DNA of 64,000 bases from Cellulomonas sp. JH27-2 (GTDB lineage Bacteria; Actinomycetota; Actinomycetes; Actinomycetales; Cellulomonadaceae), in the NCBI RefSeq assembly GCF_014837175.1, contig NZ_JACYFR010000001.1:806001-870000 (forward strand), written 5' to 3'. The translations under genes were made by a program, and so were the position numbers. Positions 1 through 8,786 of this stretch are shown one piece after another (the stretch's first letter is position 1; each line of letters opens with the position of its first letter). The notes beneath the pieces are model-generated. The model did not search any database. It was given only the letters and a program-made list of their open reading frames with translations, and was not told the DNA's origin.

Positions 1-44
1 GCGACGGCGATCGCCGTACGGCGCGCGTCCTGCGTCGGTCGCAC
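1..44 (-). CDS. Possible N-terminus of a divergent gene, cut by window start
   Basis: On the minus strand a GTG at 44-42 follows a purine-rich GGGGGAGG stretch three bases upstream and opens a frame that stays open to the window edge (14 codons, beginning VRPTQDARR). A TATAGCCT stretch at about 95-102 on the same strand could be its promoter. Only the first few codons are visible, so no function can be named. The call rests on the start context alone and could be chance. Confidence 0.25.
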   Translation of the reverse strand, partial: MRPTQDARRTAIAV

Positions 45-226
45 GGTCCTCCCCCGGGTCGTCGATCGTCGTCGGCCCTCGTCGGCCGGCACCCAGGCTA
101 TAGACCCCAGCGCGCCCCGATGACCGCCGCCCGGGTGGTGACGCGCCGCACATTCCTCTCCATACCCGACGATCACGCCCGCGGACAGCCCGCACGCGCG
201 CCGCGCGGCTCTGGGATCATGGCCGC

Positions 227-1648
227 ATGACTGAGCGCGCGTCCCTGGCCGATGTGTCCCCCGCGATCGCCCTCGGGCCGCTCGACGGCCGCTACCGCGC
301 GGCGGTCGCCCCGCTCGTCGACCACCTGTCGGAGGCCGCGCTCAACCGCGAGCGCGTGCACGTCGAGGTCGAGTGGCTCATCCACCTGACCCGCCACGGC
401 GTGGTCCCGGGCGCCCCGCGGCTGACGGAGGCCGACGAGGCCTTCCTGCGCGACGTCGTCGCGACGTTCGGGGCCGACGAGGTCGCCGCGCTGGCCGAGA
501 TCGAGCGCACCACGGTCCACGACGTGAAGGCCGTCGAGTACTTCCTCAAGGGCCGCATGGCGACGGCGCCGGAGGGTTCCGCGCTGCACCAGGTGGGCGA
601 GCTGGTCCACTTCGCGTGCACCAGCGAGGACATCAACAACCTGTCGTACGCGCTGATGGTCCAGGGTGCCGTGCGCGACGTGTGGCTGCCGGCCGCGACG
701 ACGCTGGCCGACGAGGTCGCGGCGATGGCCGTCGAGCTGCGCGACCAGCCCCTGCTCGCCCTCACGCACGGCCAGCCCGCCACGCCGACGACGCTCGGCA
801 AGGAGCTCGCCGTCCTGGCGCACCGCCTGCGCCGCCAGCTGCGCCGCATCGCCTCCGACGAGTTCCTGGGCAAGCTCAACGGCGCGACGGGCACCTACGG
901 CGCCCACGTGGTCGCGGTGCCGGGCGCCGACTGGCCGGCGATCAGCAAGTCCTTCGTCGAGCACCTGGGCCTGACGTGGAACCCGCTGACCACGCAGATC
1001 GAGTCGCACGACTGGCAGGCCGAGCTGTACGCGGACGTCGCGCGCTTCAACCGCGTGCTGCACAACCTGGCCACCGACGTGTGGACCTACATCAGCCGCG
1101 GCGTCTTCACGCAGATCCCCGTCGCGGGCGCCACGGGCAGCTCGACCATGCCGCACAAGGTCAACCCGATCCGGTTCGAGAACGCCGAGGCCAACCTCGA
1201 GATCTCGTCGGCCCTGCTCGACACGCTCGCCTCCACGCTGGTCACGAGCCGCCTGCAGCGCGACCTGACGGACTCGACCACGCAGCGCAACATCGGCCCC
1301 GCGTTCGGGCACAGCCTGCTGGCGATCGACAACGTGCGCCGCGGGATGAAGGCGCTGTCGGTCGACGAGGCGCTGCTGGCCCGCGAGCTCGACGAGAACT
1401 GGGAGGTGCTCGGCGAGCCCGTGCAGTCGGCGATGCGCGCCGCGGCCGTGGCGGGCGTGACCGGCATGGAGAACCCGTACGAGCGGCTCAAGGAGCTCAC
1501 GCGCGGGCACCGTCTGACGGCCGACGACATGCGCGAGTTCATCGCCGGTCTCGGTCTGCCCGACGACGTCGCGGCGCGGCTCGGCGCCCTGACGCCCGCC
1601 TCCTACACCGGCCTGGCGGCCTCGTTGGTGGACTTCCTGGACGCCTGA
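227..1648 (+). CDS. purB: Adenylosuccinate lyase
   Basis: Cytosolic fumarase/aspartase-superfamily enzyme that splits SAICAR to AICAR and adenylosuccinate to AMP, two steps of purine synthesis. The product is 473 aa, near the usual length for the long PurB type. The family signature loop SSTMPHKVNPIRFENAE lies at about residues 305-321 and carries the catalytic serine; the first substrate motif TSEDINN is at about residues 131-137. The ATG at 227 follows a GATCAT hexamer by six bases, with no ribosome binding site between them, so the mRNA is probably leaderless. The gene stands alone, followed by 165 bases before the next gene. The product name is secure. Confidence 0.97.
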   Translation: MTERASLADVSPAIALGPLDGRYRAAVAPLVDHLSEAALNRERVHVEVEWLIHLTRHGVVPGAPRLTEADEAFLRDVVATFGADEVAALAEIERTTVHDVKAVEYFLKGRMATAPEGSALHQVGELVHFACTSEDINNLSYALMVQGAVRDVWLPAATTLADEVAAMAVELRDQPLLALTHGQPATPTTLGKELAVLAHRLRRQLRRIASDEFLGKLNGATGTYGAHVVAVPGADWPAISKSFVEHLGLTWNPLTTQIESHDWQAELYADVARFNRVLHNLATDVWTYISRGVFTQIPVAGATGSSTMPHKVNPIRFENAEANLEISSALLDTLASTLVTSRLQRDLTDSTTQRNIGPAFGHSLLAIDNVRRGMKALSVDEALLARELDENWEVLGEPVQSAMRAAAVAGVTGMENPYERLKELTRGHRLTADDMREFIAGLGLPDDVAARLGALTPASYTGLAASLVDFLDA

Positions 1649-1705
1649 CTGACTCGTTTGGGTGGTACCACAGCCACTGGGTGAACCCCATCTGGACACG
1701 CGCCC

Positions 1706-1723
1706 GATTTGTCTGCACAATCG
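1706..1723 (+). promoter_or_regulatory. Element resembling the hemA/hemE intergenic sequence
   Basis: The stretch ATTTGTC-TG-CACAATCG at 1707-1723, upstream of the gene at 1814, matches ATTTGTC-GGG-CACAATCG at 4100-4117 between hemA and hemE apart from a one-base gap and the short centre. Its arms TTGT and ACAA are complementary. It may be a promoter or an operator; the sequence does not decide. Confidence 0.25.
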
Positions 1724-1813
1724 TGCGCGCACCCCGTCTGTTTCGTCCGGATTCATCGGACGGACACCCGAGGCGCGCCCTCCCTGCTCCACCCCCCAAC
1801 GGCGAGGTACCCC

Positions 1814-2683
1814 GTGACGCTCATGCAGAAGGCGATCACGCCGGCCCTGTCCCGCGCGCACCTGAGCGCGGGCCACGACCGGCTGTCCGGCTACGTCGTG
1901 CGCGCATCGGACGTGTCGTTCGCGACGACGCCCGCGCAGCTCTTCGAGGTCCACGGCCTCGGGTACCCGGGCACGCCGTTCAGCCCGCACGACGAGCACA
2001 TCGACGTGCTCCGCTTCGAGTCCTCCCCGCAGCTGCAGTACCGCGACGTGCCCGGCTACATCGTCCCGCTGTGGTGGCTGCGCCACTCCCGCATCCCCCC
2101 GGGCACGGAGCTGGTCCGCATCCACGCCGACGGCACCGCCACCCTGCTGGCCCGCTACGGCGACGTCGGCACCGGCTGGACGCTGACCTCGCTGGGCGGC
2201 CCGCGTCCCGCGCTCGCGTCCCTGTCGCGCTGCGTCGGCCCGGTCGCCAAGTGGCACGGCGCGTACCTCGAGGCCGACGTCGTGGACAACGGCCACACCG
2301 TGGTGCTCGCGCTGGCCAACCCGCCGCTCGCCGAGACCGGCTTCCGCCAGTCCGCCAACGGCCGCTGGTACCGCCGGGTCCCCCGCCAGGACGTCACCGA
2401 GCTGTTCGAGCTCGACCTGACGGCCCAGTGGAACGGCCTGTCCGTCCGCGTCGTCGACCAGTGGCAGGACGCCCAGCGCTACGTCGTCGCCCGCATCGCC
2501 CACCTGGGCGACGACATCGACCGCGCCGAGCAGCTCCAGATGGACCATCTCGAGGCCGGCGTGTACGAGGCGGTCGTCTACGCCGCCGAGCTGACGGACA
2601 TCCAGACCAACCAGGTGGTCCCGCACACGTGGGCCCCCGGCCCCGCGGCCGCCACCACCCAGCGCCAGTCGGTCCACAGCTGA
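1814..2683 (+). CDS. Hypothetical protein, 289 aa
   Basis: I do not recognise this protein. It is soluble in appearance: no signal peptide and no membrane segment, with many tryptophans and alternating hydrophobic residues suggesting a beta-rich fold. The frame is open upstream to 1709, but the GTG at 1814 has a GAGG six bases ahead and the intervening codons look non-coding, so I place the start there; an ATG at 1823 is the alternative. It lies between purB and a strong terminator at 2700-2744 and seems to be transcribed on its own. Codon use is like that of the neighbours, so it is a real gene of unknown function. Confidence 0.75.
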   Translation: MTLMQKAITPALSRAHLSAGHDRLSGYVVRASDVSFATTPAQLFEVHGLGYPGTPFSPHDEHIDVLRFESSPQLQYRDVPGYIVPLWWLRHSRIPPGTELVRIHADGTATLLARYGDVGTGWTLTSLGGPRPALASLSRCVGPVAKWHGAYLEADVVDNGHTVVLALANPPLAETGFRQSANGRWYRRVPRQDVTELFELDLTAQWNGLSVRVVDQWQDAQRYVVARIAHLGDDIDRAEQLQMDHLEAGVYEAVVYAAELTDIQTNQVVPHTWAPGPAAATTQRQSVHS

Positions 2684-2699
2684 CCAGCTGGCCCCAGAC

Positions 2700-2744
2700 A
2701 CGTGCCGGGCTCGGCACCTCCCCCTGCTACCGAGCCCGGCACGT
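2700..2744 (+). terminator. Rho-independent-type terminator hairpin
   Basis: Perfect 15-bp inverted repeat (arm ACGTGCCGGGCTCGG, 2700-2714 and 2730-2744) with a 15-base loop, 16 bases after the stop of the preceding plus-strand gene. It also faces the 3' end of hemA, so it may act in both directions. There is no long T run, as is common in high-GC actinobacteria. Confidence 0.8.
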
Positions 2745-2823
2745 CCCCTCACACCCGCAACGTCCGAGTCTTCGGCTGCGATAGCGACCGGTTGCTCGGA
2801 CGCTTGGGAGTGGTGAGGCGGCG

Positions 2824-4077
2824 TCAGGCGGGTTGCACCGCCGGGATCGCGATCGCCGCGAGGTCCGCGAGCGCGGTCGCGTACGCGGCGGTGTCGCCGG
2901 CGCGGGACGCCTCGCGGGCGCGGACGGTCGGGGCGTGCAGGGCGGCGCGGGTGCGACGACGCAGCGAGCGCTCCGAACGCTCGTCGCGCAGGTCCGCCGG
3001 CAGCTCCTGCAAGGCGGCCTCGAGACCGCCCAGCACGCGGGTGCGCTCGGCGACGACGGCGGGGTTCCACTCGCGCACGCGGCGCTCGGCCTCGTAGGCG
3101 TACGAGGCGTCCTGCACGATGGCGCGCGCGGCGACGACGGCGGCGTGCTCGGCCGGGGCGTGCTGGGCGACGGTGTGCAGGGAGACGAGGCGGACGCCGG
3201 GCAGCTCGCGGACGCCGGGGTCGACGTCGTGGCGCAGGGCCAGGTCGACGACGGTCAGGGGCTGGGAGGTCCCGACGCGGGCCTCGGCCAGCGCGTCGAC
3301 GCCGAGCACGGCGCCCGCGGCGCCGCTGCACGCGACGACGAGGTCCACGCCCGCCAGCTCGTCGGCCAGGTCCGCACCCGCGGGCACGGCCCGCACGCCG
3401 CGCGCGGTCGCGAAGGCCCGCGCCCGGCCGGACGGCGAGTAGACGCGGACCTCGCCGACGCCGCGCGACTTGAGCGCGGCCAGCGACGCGCCCGCGTAGG
3501 AACCGGTCCCGATCAGCACGCACCGCACGTCGGCCCACGCGGGCAGGTTCTGCTCGGCGATGTCGAGCGCGACGCCGACGACGGACCGGCCCGCGCTGCC
3601 CAGGCCCGTGGCCGCCTCGACGGAGCGGGACACGCGGGACGCCGCCTGGAAGAGGGACTCGAGGTCGCTAGTCGTCGTGCCGTCGCGCCGGGCTGCGGTC
3701 AGCGCGCGGCGCACCTGCCCCGCGATCTCGCGCTCGCCGACCACCATCGACTCCAGGCCGCTCGCGACGGCGAACAGGTGCTCGGCCGCGTCGGTGTCGG
3801 TCATGGCGTGCAGGTGCGCGGCGACAGCAGCAGGGTCATAACCGGAGCGGGCGGCGACGGTCGCGGCGGCCGCGGCACGCGCGGCGGGGGTGTGCGCGGC
3901 GTCGTCGACGTCCAGGTACAGCTCGAACCGGTTGCACGTCGCCAGGACGACGGCACCGGAGATCGAGCTGGCAGCGCCCACGATCTCGTGCCCCACGGCG
4001 TGCGTGTCCGACGAGAGACGTTCCAGCACGGCGAGGTCGAGCTCGTGGTGCGACGCGACGAGGGACAGCAGCACCAC
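2824..4077 (-). CDS. hemA: Glutamyl-tRNA reductase
   Basis: First step of the C5 heme pathway: NADPH-dependent reduction of glutamyl-tRNA to glutamate-1-semialdehyde. The protein is 417 aa. The active-site cysteine is C48 in the family motif ATCNRFELY, the conserved ESMVVGEREI substrate region follows at about residues 109-118, and a Rossmann-type GTGSYAG nucleotide motif lies near residue 190. The GTG start at 4077 begins the conserved N-terminus VLLSLVASHH. It is divergent from hemE with only 44 bases between the starts, so the two promoters overlap. HemL, the next enzyme, is at the end of the hemCDBL operon nearby. The product is certain. Confidence 0.96.
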   Translation of the reverse strand: MVLLSLVASHHELDLAVLERLSSDTHAVGHEIVGAASSISGAVVLATCNRFELYLDVDDAAHTPAARAAAAATVAARSGYDPAAVAAHLHAMTDTDAAEHLFAVASGLESMVVGEREIAGQVRRALTAARRDGTTTSDLESLFQAASRVSRSVEAATGLGSAGRSVVGVALDIAEQNLPAWADVRCVLIGTGSYAGASLAALKSRGVGEVRVYSPSGRARAFATARGVRAVPAGADLADELAGVDLVVACSGAAGAVLGVDALAEARVGTSQPLTVVDLALRHDVDPGVRELPGVRLVSLHTVAQHAPAEHAAVVAARAIVQDASYAYEAERRVREWNPAVVAERTRVLGGLEAALQELPADLRDERSERSLRRRTRAALHAPTVRAREASRAGDTAAYATALADLAAIAIPAVQPA

Positions 4078-4099
4078 GTCCTGATTGAATCACTCCGCC

Positions 4100-4117
4100 A
4101 TTTGTCGGGCACAATCG
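4100..4117 (+). promoter_or_regulatory. hemA-hemE divergent promoter element
   Basis: The 44-base gap between two divergent starts holds TTGAAT (4085-4090) and, 19 bases later, CACAAT (4110-4115), which lies six bases before the hemE GTG. This arrangement would give a leaderless hemE mRNA. The surrounding ATTTGTCGGGCACAATCG matches the element at 1707-1723. Confidence 0.35.
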
Positions 4118-4121
4118 ACGC

Positions 4122-5183
4122 GTGGTTCTTTCGCTCACACATCCCCTGGTCGACGGTCGTACGACCCATTCCGCGCTGGTGCGCGCCTATTCGGGCGAGC
4201 GCCCCGAGCAGCTCCCCGTCTGGTTCATGCGCCAGGCCGGCCGCTCGCTGCCCGAGTACAAGGCGGCCCGCGCCGGCACCGCGATGCTCGACGCCTGCCT
4301 GCAGCCGGAGCTCGCCAGCGAGATCACGCTGCAGCCGGTGCGCCGCCACGGCGTCGACGCCGCCATCTTCTTCTCCGACATCGTCGTGCCGCTGAAGCTG
4401 GCCGGGGTGGACGTCGAGATCAAGCCCGGTGTGGGTCCCGTCATGGGTGCGCCCGTGCGGACGGCCGACGACGTGGCGCGGCTGCGCGAGCACACGCTGA
4501 CCGCCGCCGACCTCGAGCCCGTCAGCCAGGGCGTCGCGCTGACCGTTGCCGAGCTGGGCAGCACGCCGCTCATCGGGTTCGCGGGCGCGCCGTTCACGCT
4601 CGCCGCCTACCTGGTGGAGGGCGGCCCGTCGCGCGACCACCTCGCCGCGCGCACGCTCATGCACGCCGACCCCGACACCTGGCGGGCGCTGACCGAGTGG
4701 ACCGCCGACCTCACGGGCGCGTTCCTGCGGGCCCAGGTGCTGGCAGGCGCGAGCGCCGCCCAGCTCTTCGACTCCTGGGCGGGCTCCCTGTCGCTCGCCG
4801 ACTACCAGGCGCACGTCGCCGCGGGCTCGGCGCGCGCGTTGTCGCACGTCGCCGACCTGGGCGTGCGCAAGGTGCACTTCGGCACGGGTACGGGCGAGCT
4901 GCTCGCCGCGATGCGCGAGGTCGGCGCGGACGTCGTCGGCGTCGACTACCGGATCCCGCTCGACGAGGCGTCGCGGCGCATCGGGGGCAGCACCCCGGTC
5001 CAGGGCAACATCGACCCCGCGCTGCTCTCGGCGCCGTGGTCGGTGCTCGAGGCGCACGTGCGTGACGTCGTCGAGCGTGGCAGGTCGGCGCCCGGGCACG
5101 TCGTGAACCTGGGCCACGGCGTCCCGCCGACCACGGATCCCGAGGTGCTGACGCGCCTCGTCGGCCTGATCCACAGCCTGTAG
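4122..5183 (+). CDS. hemE: Uroporphyrinogen decarboxylase
   Basis: Removes the four acetate carboxyls of uroporphyrinogen III to give coproporphyrinogen III in the cytosol. The 353-aa product has the family N-terminal signature [15 protein letters not shown] (about residues 26-40), the second motif [16 protein letters not shown] (about 149-164) and the C-terminal [17 protein letters not shown]. The GTG start at 4122 is placed by the short divergent gap and the CACAAT hexamer six bases upstream. hemG starts two bases after the stop, so the two are an operon. Confidence 0.96.
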   Translation: MVLSLTHPLVDGRTTHSALVRAYSGERPEQLPVWFMRQAGRSLPEYKAARAGTAMLDACLQPELASEITLQPVRRHGVDAAIFFSDIVVPLKLAGVDVEIKPGVGPVMGAPVRTADDVARLREHTLTAADLEPVSQGVALTVAELGSTPLIGFAGAPFTLAAYLVEGGPSRDHLAARTLMHADPDTWRALTEWTADLTGAFLRAQVLAGASAAQLFDSWAGSLSLADYQAHVAAGSARALSHVADLGVRKVHFGTGTGELLAAMREVGADVVGVDYRIPLDEASRRIGGSTPVQGNIDPALLSAPWSVLEAHVRDVVERGRSAPGHVVNLGHGVPPTTDPEVLTRLVGLIHSL

Positions 5184-5185
5184 CG

Positions 5186-6670
5186 GTGCCAGCAGGCCGG
5201 CCCGACGAGGCCACCGACGGCGCTCCGCAGGAGCGCTGGGACGTCGTCGTGATCGGCGCCGGCGTCGCCGGCCTGGTCGCCGCACGCGACCTGGCCGACG
5301 CCGGTCTGCGCACGCTGGTCGTCGACGGCCGCGACGCGCCGGGCGGCGCGGTGCGCGGCCACGAGGTCGCGGGCCTGCGGCTCGACGCCGGCGCGGAGTC
5401 GTTCGCGACGCGCGGCGGCGTGGTCGCCGACTACCTGACCGAGCTGGGCCTGGGCGAGCGCATCTGCGCGCCCAGCGGCCTGGGCTCGTGGGTGCACCTC
5501 CCGTCCGGCGACGGCCCGCTGCCTCGCACAGGCCTGCTGGGCATCCCGTCGTCGCCTTGGTCGGCCGACGTCCGACGCACGATCGGCCTGCTCGGCGCCG
5601 CGCGCGCCGCACTGGACCTGGTCCTGCCCCGCCGCGTGGGCGCTGACGCCACCACGCTCGGCGCTCTGGTCCGGGCTCGCATGGGCGCGCGCGTCCTCGA
5701 CCGGTTGGTGCGGCCCATCGTCGGCGGGGTCCACGCCGCCGAGCCCGACGACCTGGCCGTCGGCGCCGTCGCCCCGACGCTGCCCGACGCCCTGGCCGGA
5801 TCCCGCGGTTCCCTGGCGCGGGCCGTCCGCACGCTGCGGGCGTCGGCGCCGGCGGGCTCGGCGGTCGGTGGCATCACCGGCGGCATGAACGTGCTGGTCA
5901 GCGCGCTGGTGGAGGCCGTGCAGACGGCTGGCGGCGAGGTCCGGGTCCGAACAGCGGTCTCGGCAGCGCGGACTGACGACGACGGCTGGACGCTCACGAC
6001 GTCCGAGGGCACGCTGCGGACGCACGCGGTGCTGCTGGCGGCGCCCACGCCGGACCTCCTGCCTGCACTGTTGCCGTCGCTCGCGCCGGCCTCGCAGCCC
6101 GACCCCGGCGCCGAGGTCACGCTCGTCACGCTGGTCGTCGACGCGCCCGCGCTGGACGGCGCGCCCCGTGGGACCGGCGTGCTCGTCGCCCGCGAGGCGA
6201 CGGACGTGCAGGCCAAGGCCCTGACGCACGCGACCGCGAAGTGGCCGTGGCTCGCGGGACAGACGCCGCCGGGGCGGCACGTGGTCCGGTTGTCGTACGG
6301 GCGCGCCGACGGCGTGCGGAGCGGGGATGACGACGCCTCGCTGCCGGTGCCGGGCACGGGCGTCGACCCGCTCGCGACGGCCCTGACCGACGCGTCCGTG
6401 CTGCTCGGGACCCCCCTGACGCGGGACCAGCTCGTCGACCACGCCGTCGTCCGCTGGACGCAGGCACTCCCCCGGCCGAGCGCCGCCCACCGCGCGTTCG
6501 TCGCGTCGGTGCGTGCCGCGGTCGCGGCCGGTGCGGCGGACGCCGACGCAGGGGCGCCGACGGCGACGAGCCGCCCCCGTGTCGCCGTCGCGGGGGCGTG
6601 GGTGGCCGGCAACGGCCTGGCGTCGGTCGTCCCCGACGCCCGCGCCGCGGCGGGCTCGCTCCTCGGGTAG
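5186..6670 (+). CDS. hemG: Protoporphyrinogen/coproporphyrinogen oxidase, HemY/CgoX type
   Basis: FAD-dependent oxidase of the HemY family. In actinobacteria this enzyme normally oxidises coproporphyrinogen III to coproporphyrin III (CgoX) in the coproporphyrin-dependent branch; the sequence alone does not separate this from protoporphyrinogen oxidation. The 494-aa protein has the dinucleotide-binding motif VVIGAGVAGLVAARDLADAG at about residues 16-35 followed by an acidic end of the second strand. The C-terminal FAD motif (VAGAWVAGNGLASVV) is near residues 469-483. The GTG start lies two bases after the hemE stop. HemQ and the ferrochelatase, the partners expected for the coproporphyrin route, are not in this window. 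Confidence 0.9.
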   Translation: MPAGRPDEATDGAPQERWDVVVIGAGVAGLVAARDLADAGLRTLVVDGRDAPGGAVRGHEVAGLRLDAGAESFATRGGVVADYLTELGLGERICAPSGLGSWVHLPSGDGPLPRTGLLGIPSSPWSADVRRTIGLLGAARAALDLVLPRRVGADATTLGALVRARMGARVLDRLVRPIVGGVHAAEPDDLAVGAVAPTLPDALAGSRGSLARAVRTLRASAPAGSAVGGITGGMNVLVSALVEAVQTAGGEVRVRTAVSAARTDDDGWTLTTSEGTLRTHAVLLAAPTPDLLPALLPSLAPASQPDPGAEVTLVTLVVDAPALDGAPRGTGVLVAREATDVQAKALTHATAKWPWLAGQTPPGRHVVRLSYGRADGVRSGDDDASLPVPGTGVDPLATALTDASVLLGTPLTRDQLVDHAVVRWTQALPRPSAAHRAFVASVRAAVAAGAADADAGAPTATSRPRVAVAGAWVAGNGLASVVPDARAAAGSLLG

Positions 6671-6750
6671 CGGCCCGCCGGGGCTGCCGCGGAGGCCGCC
6701 CGGCCCCCGGCGGCCTCGTCGGCCACGGGTGATGTCGCGCACAATTGTTC

Positions 6751-6763
6751 TGACAATGTGTCA
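6751..6763. promoter_or_regulatory. Palindrome TGACAATGTGTCA upstream of hemC
   Basis: TGACA and TGTCA arms around three bases. A second copy with one changed centre base lies 82 bp downstream, and an ACAATTGT palindrome lies just upstream (6741-6748). All are in the 239-base gap between hemG and hemC. It looks like an operator for a dimeric repressor or activator that I cannot name. Confidence 0.45.
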
Positions 6764-6832
6764 CTGAATTCCCGAGGTGCCAGCAATTGCCCCGACGACA
6801 TGACCTGCGTCACGCATTTCCGGCGGGCGACG

Positions 6833-6845
6833 TGACAATCTGTCA
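6833..6845. promoter_or_regulatory. Palindrome TGACAATCTGTCA upstream of hemC
   Basis: Second copy of the TGACAATnTGTCA element, 65 bases before the hemC start. Both copies keep seven identical left-hand bases, which argues against chance. It is followed by GGTCAATT, a possible promoter part. Confidence 0.45.
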
Positions 6846-6909
6846 GGTCAATTCCACGCGACCGGCGGCGACTTCGACACGCCGCCGCACGCAGGGGGAC
6901 ACTGGGCCC

Positions 6910-7866
6910 ATGCCTCAGCCCGTCCGCATCGGTACGCGCGCCAGCGCCCTGGCCCTCACGCAGACCGGACACGTAGCCGACGCGCTGGCCGCCGCGGGCG
7001 ACCTCGCGATCGAGACCGTCCGCGTCCGCACCGACGGCGACCGCCTCACGGGCTCGCTGTCCTCGCTCGGCGGCACGGGCGTCTTCGTGACGGCGCTGCG
7101 CGACGCGCTGCTCGACGGCCGTTGCGACGTGGCCGTGCACTCGCTCAAGGACCTCCCGACGGGTGACGCCGAGGGACTCACGCTCGGCGCGGTCCCCGTG
7201 CGGGAGGACCCCCGCGACGCCCTGTGCGCGCGCGACGGGCTCACGCTCGCCCAGCTCCCGGAGGGCGCGAGCGTCGGCACGGGGTCCCCTCGGCGCGCGG
7301 CCCAGCTGCTCGCGGCGCGCCCCGACCTGCGCGTCGTCGACATCCGCGGCAACGTCGACACGCGCCTGGGCAGGGTCGTCGGCTCCGGCGGGGTAGGCGA
7401 CCTCGACGCGGTGGTCCTCGCCCGCGCCGGCCTGGCGCGGCTCGGGCGGCTCGAGGCCGTCACCGACCTGTTCGACGAGGCCACGATGCTCCCCGCGCCC
7501 GGCCAGGGGGCGCTGGCGATCGAGGTCCGCGCGGACCTCGACCCGCGCTCGGGGCTCGCGGGTGCCCTCGCGCTCCTGCACCACGAGCCGACCCACCTCG
7601 CGGTGGTCGCCGAGCGCGCGCTGCTGGGCCGCCTCGAGGCCGGCTGCGCGGCGCCCATCGGCGCGATCGGCGTCCTGGCGGGGAACCAGCTCAGCCTCGA
7701 GGCCGTGGTCGTGCGCACCGATGGCACGCAGTCGCTGCGGCGCACGGCGACGACGACGCTGGGCGACGACCCCGTCGCGGCGGCGCGAGCCCTGGGCGTC
7801 GACCTCGCGCAGACGCTCCTCGCCGACGGCGCCGCCGACCTGGCCGATCTGGGCGCGACCGGATGA
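6910..7866 (+). CDS. hemC: Hydroxymethylbilane synthase (porphobilinogen deaminase)
   Basis: Polymerises four porphobilinogens to hydroxymethylbilane. The 318-aa protein starts with the conserved [13 protein letters not shown], carries VHSLKDLP near residues 78-85 and the cofactor-binding cysteine C246 in the motif [11 protein letters not shown], which holds the dipyrromethane cofactor. The ATG at 6910 has AGGGGG 11 bases upstream and gives the usual N-terminus; an upstream in-frame ATG at 6787 would add 41 unrelated residues. It is the first gene of the hemC-hemD-hemB-hemL operon and overlaps hemD by four bases. Confidence 0.96.
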   Translation: MPQPVRIGTRASALALTQTGHVADALAAAGDLAIETVRVRTDGDRLTGSLSSLGGTGVFVTALRDALLDGRCDVAVHSLKDLPTGDAEGLTLGAVPVREDPRDALCARDGLTLAQLPEGASVGTGSPRRAAQLLAARPDLRVVDIRGNVDTRLGRVVGSGGVGDLDAVVLARAGLARLGRLEAVTDLFDEATMLPAPGQGALAIEVRADLDPRSGLAGALALLHHEPTHLAVVAERALLGRLEAGCAAPIGAIGVLAGNQLSLEAVVVRTDGTQSLRRTATTTLGDDPVAAARALGVDLAQTLLADGAADLADLGATG

Positions 7867-8786
7867 CCGAGGACGTCACGCGCACCCCGGGCACCGCGCA
7901 CTCCGGCGGCACCCCGCATCCGGCCGACACCGCGCGGTCGGCCGATACCGCGCACTCCCCCGGCATCACCCGGGCCACCGGCGCGCTCGCCGGGTGGCGC
8001 GTCCTGGTCCCGCGCCCGACCGCCGGCGCGAGCCCCGCGGTCATGGCCCTCGCCGCCGCCGGCGCCGTGGCCGACGTCGTCCCGCTGATCGCGACCGTCC
8101 CGCCGCAGGACACGGCCCCGCTCGACGACGCCCTCCTGGCGCTCGGCGCCGGCTGGTACCCGTGGCTCGCCGTGACGAGCGCCGCCGCCGTCCCGGTCCT
8201 CGAGCAGCGCGCGGCGGCAGCCGGCCGGACGCTGGCGGATCTCGTCGTCGACGGCGGCGCGCGGGTCGCGGCCGTCGGACCGGGAACTGCCCGCGCGCTG
8301 GAGGCAGCCGGACTCGACGTCGCGCTCACCGCGCGGCCGTCGACGGCCGAGCAGCTGGTCGCGTCGTGGCCATCCATCGAGTCGTCGGCGGGCACGACCC
8401 CTCGGACGCGTCCCGCCAGGATCCTGTTCCCCCGCGGCGACCTCGCGGCCCCCACGCTCGCGGACGGCCTCCGTGCCCGCGGCTGGCAGGTCGACGACGT
8501 CGTCGCGTACCGCACGGTCCCGGCCGACCCGCCGCCGCGGGAGATCGTCGAGGCCTGGCGCGACGGCACCATCCGCGCGGCCTTGCTCACGTCTGCGAGC
8601 ACGGTCCGGGAGCTCGTCACCCGTCTGGGTGCCCCGCCGTCCGGCACATTGCTGGTGGCGATCGGCCCGACGACGGCCGCCGAGGCGCATCGGCACGGTC
8701 TGACCCTGGCCGCGACGGCCCCCGAGCAGACGATGACGGGGCTCGTCAGCGCCCTGGAAGCAGCAGCACGCAAGGAGCAGCAGTGA
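7863..8786 (+). CDS. hemD: Uroporphyrinogen-III synthase
   Basis: Closes hydroxymethylbilane with inversion of ring D. HemD proteins are weakly conserved, but the two alpha/beta lobes, the opening WRVLVPRP, the AVTSAAAV region and the late LLTSASTV...[13 protein letters not shown] pattern are typical, and its place between hemC and hemB is decisive. The ATG at 7863 shares ATGA with the hemC stop. The first 40 or so of its 307 residues are a low-complexity tail of T, A, H, S, G and P with near repeats (TAHS, TARS, TAHS), absent from compact HemD proteins. Translation is probably coupled along the operon. Confidence 0.92.
   Translation: MTEDVTRTPGTAHSGGTPHPADTARSADTAHSPGITRATGALAGWRVLVPRPTAGASPAVMALAAAGAVADVVPLIATVPPQDTAPLDDALLALGAGWYPWLAVTSAAAVPVLEQRAAAAGRTLADLVVDGGARVAAVGPGTARALEAAGLDVALTARPSTAEQLVASWPSIESSAGTTPRTRPARILFPRGDLAAPTLADGLRARGWQVDDVVAYRTVPADPPPREIVEAWRDGTIRAALLTSASTVRELVTRLGAPPSGTLLVAIGPTTAAEAHRHGLTLAATAPEQTMTGLVSALEAAARKEQQ

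Noticed and set aside
173..3538. Long minus-strand open frame opposite purB
   Set aside because: Arginine-rich shadow; the plus strand holds purB with complete signature motifs.
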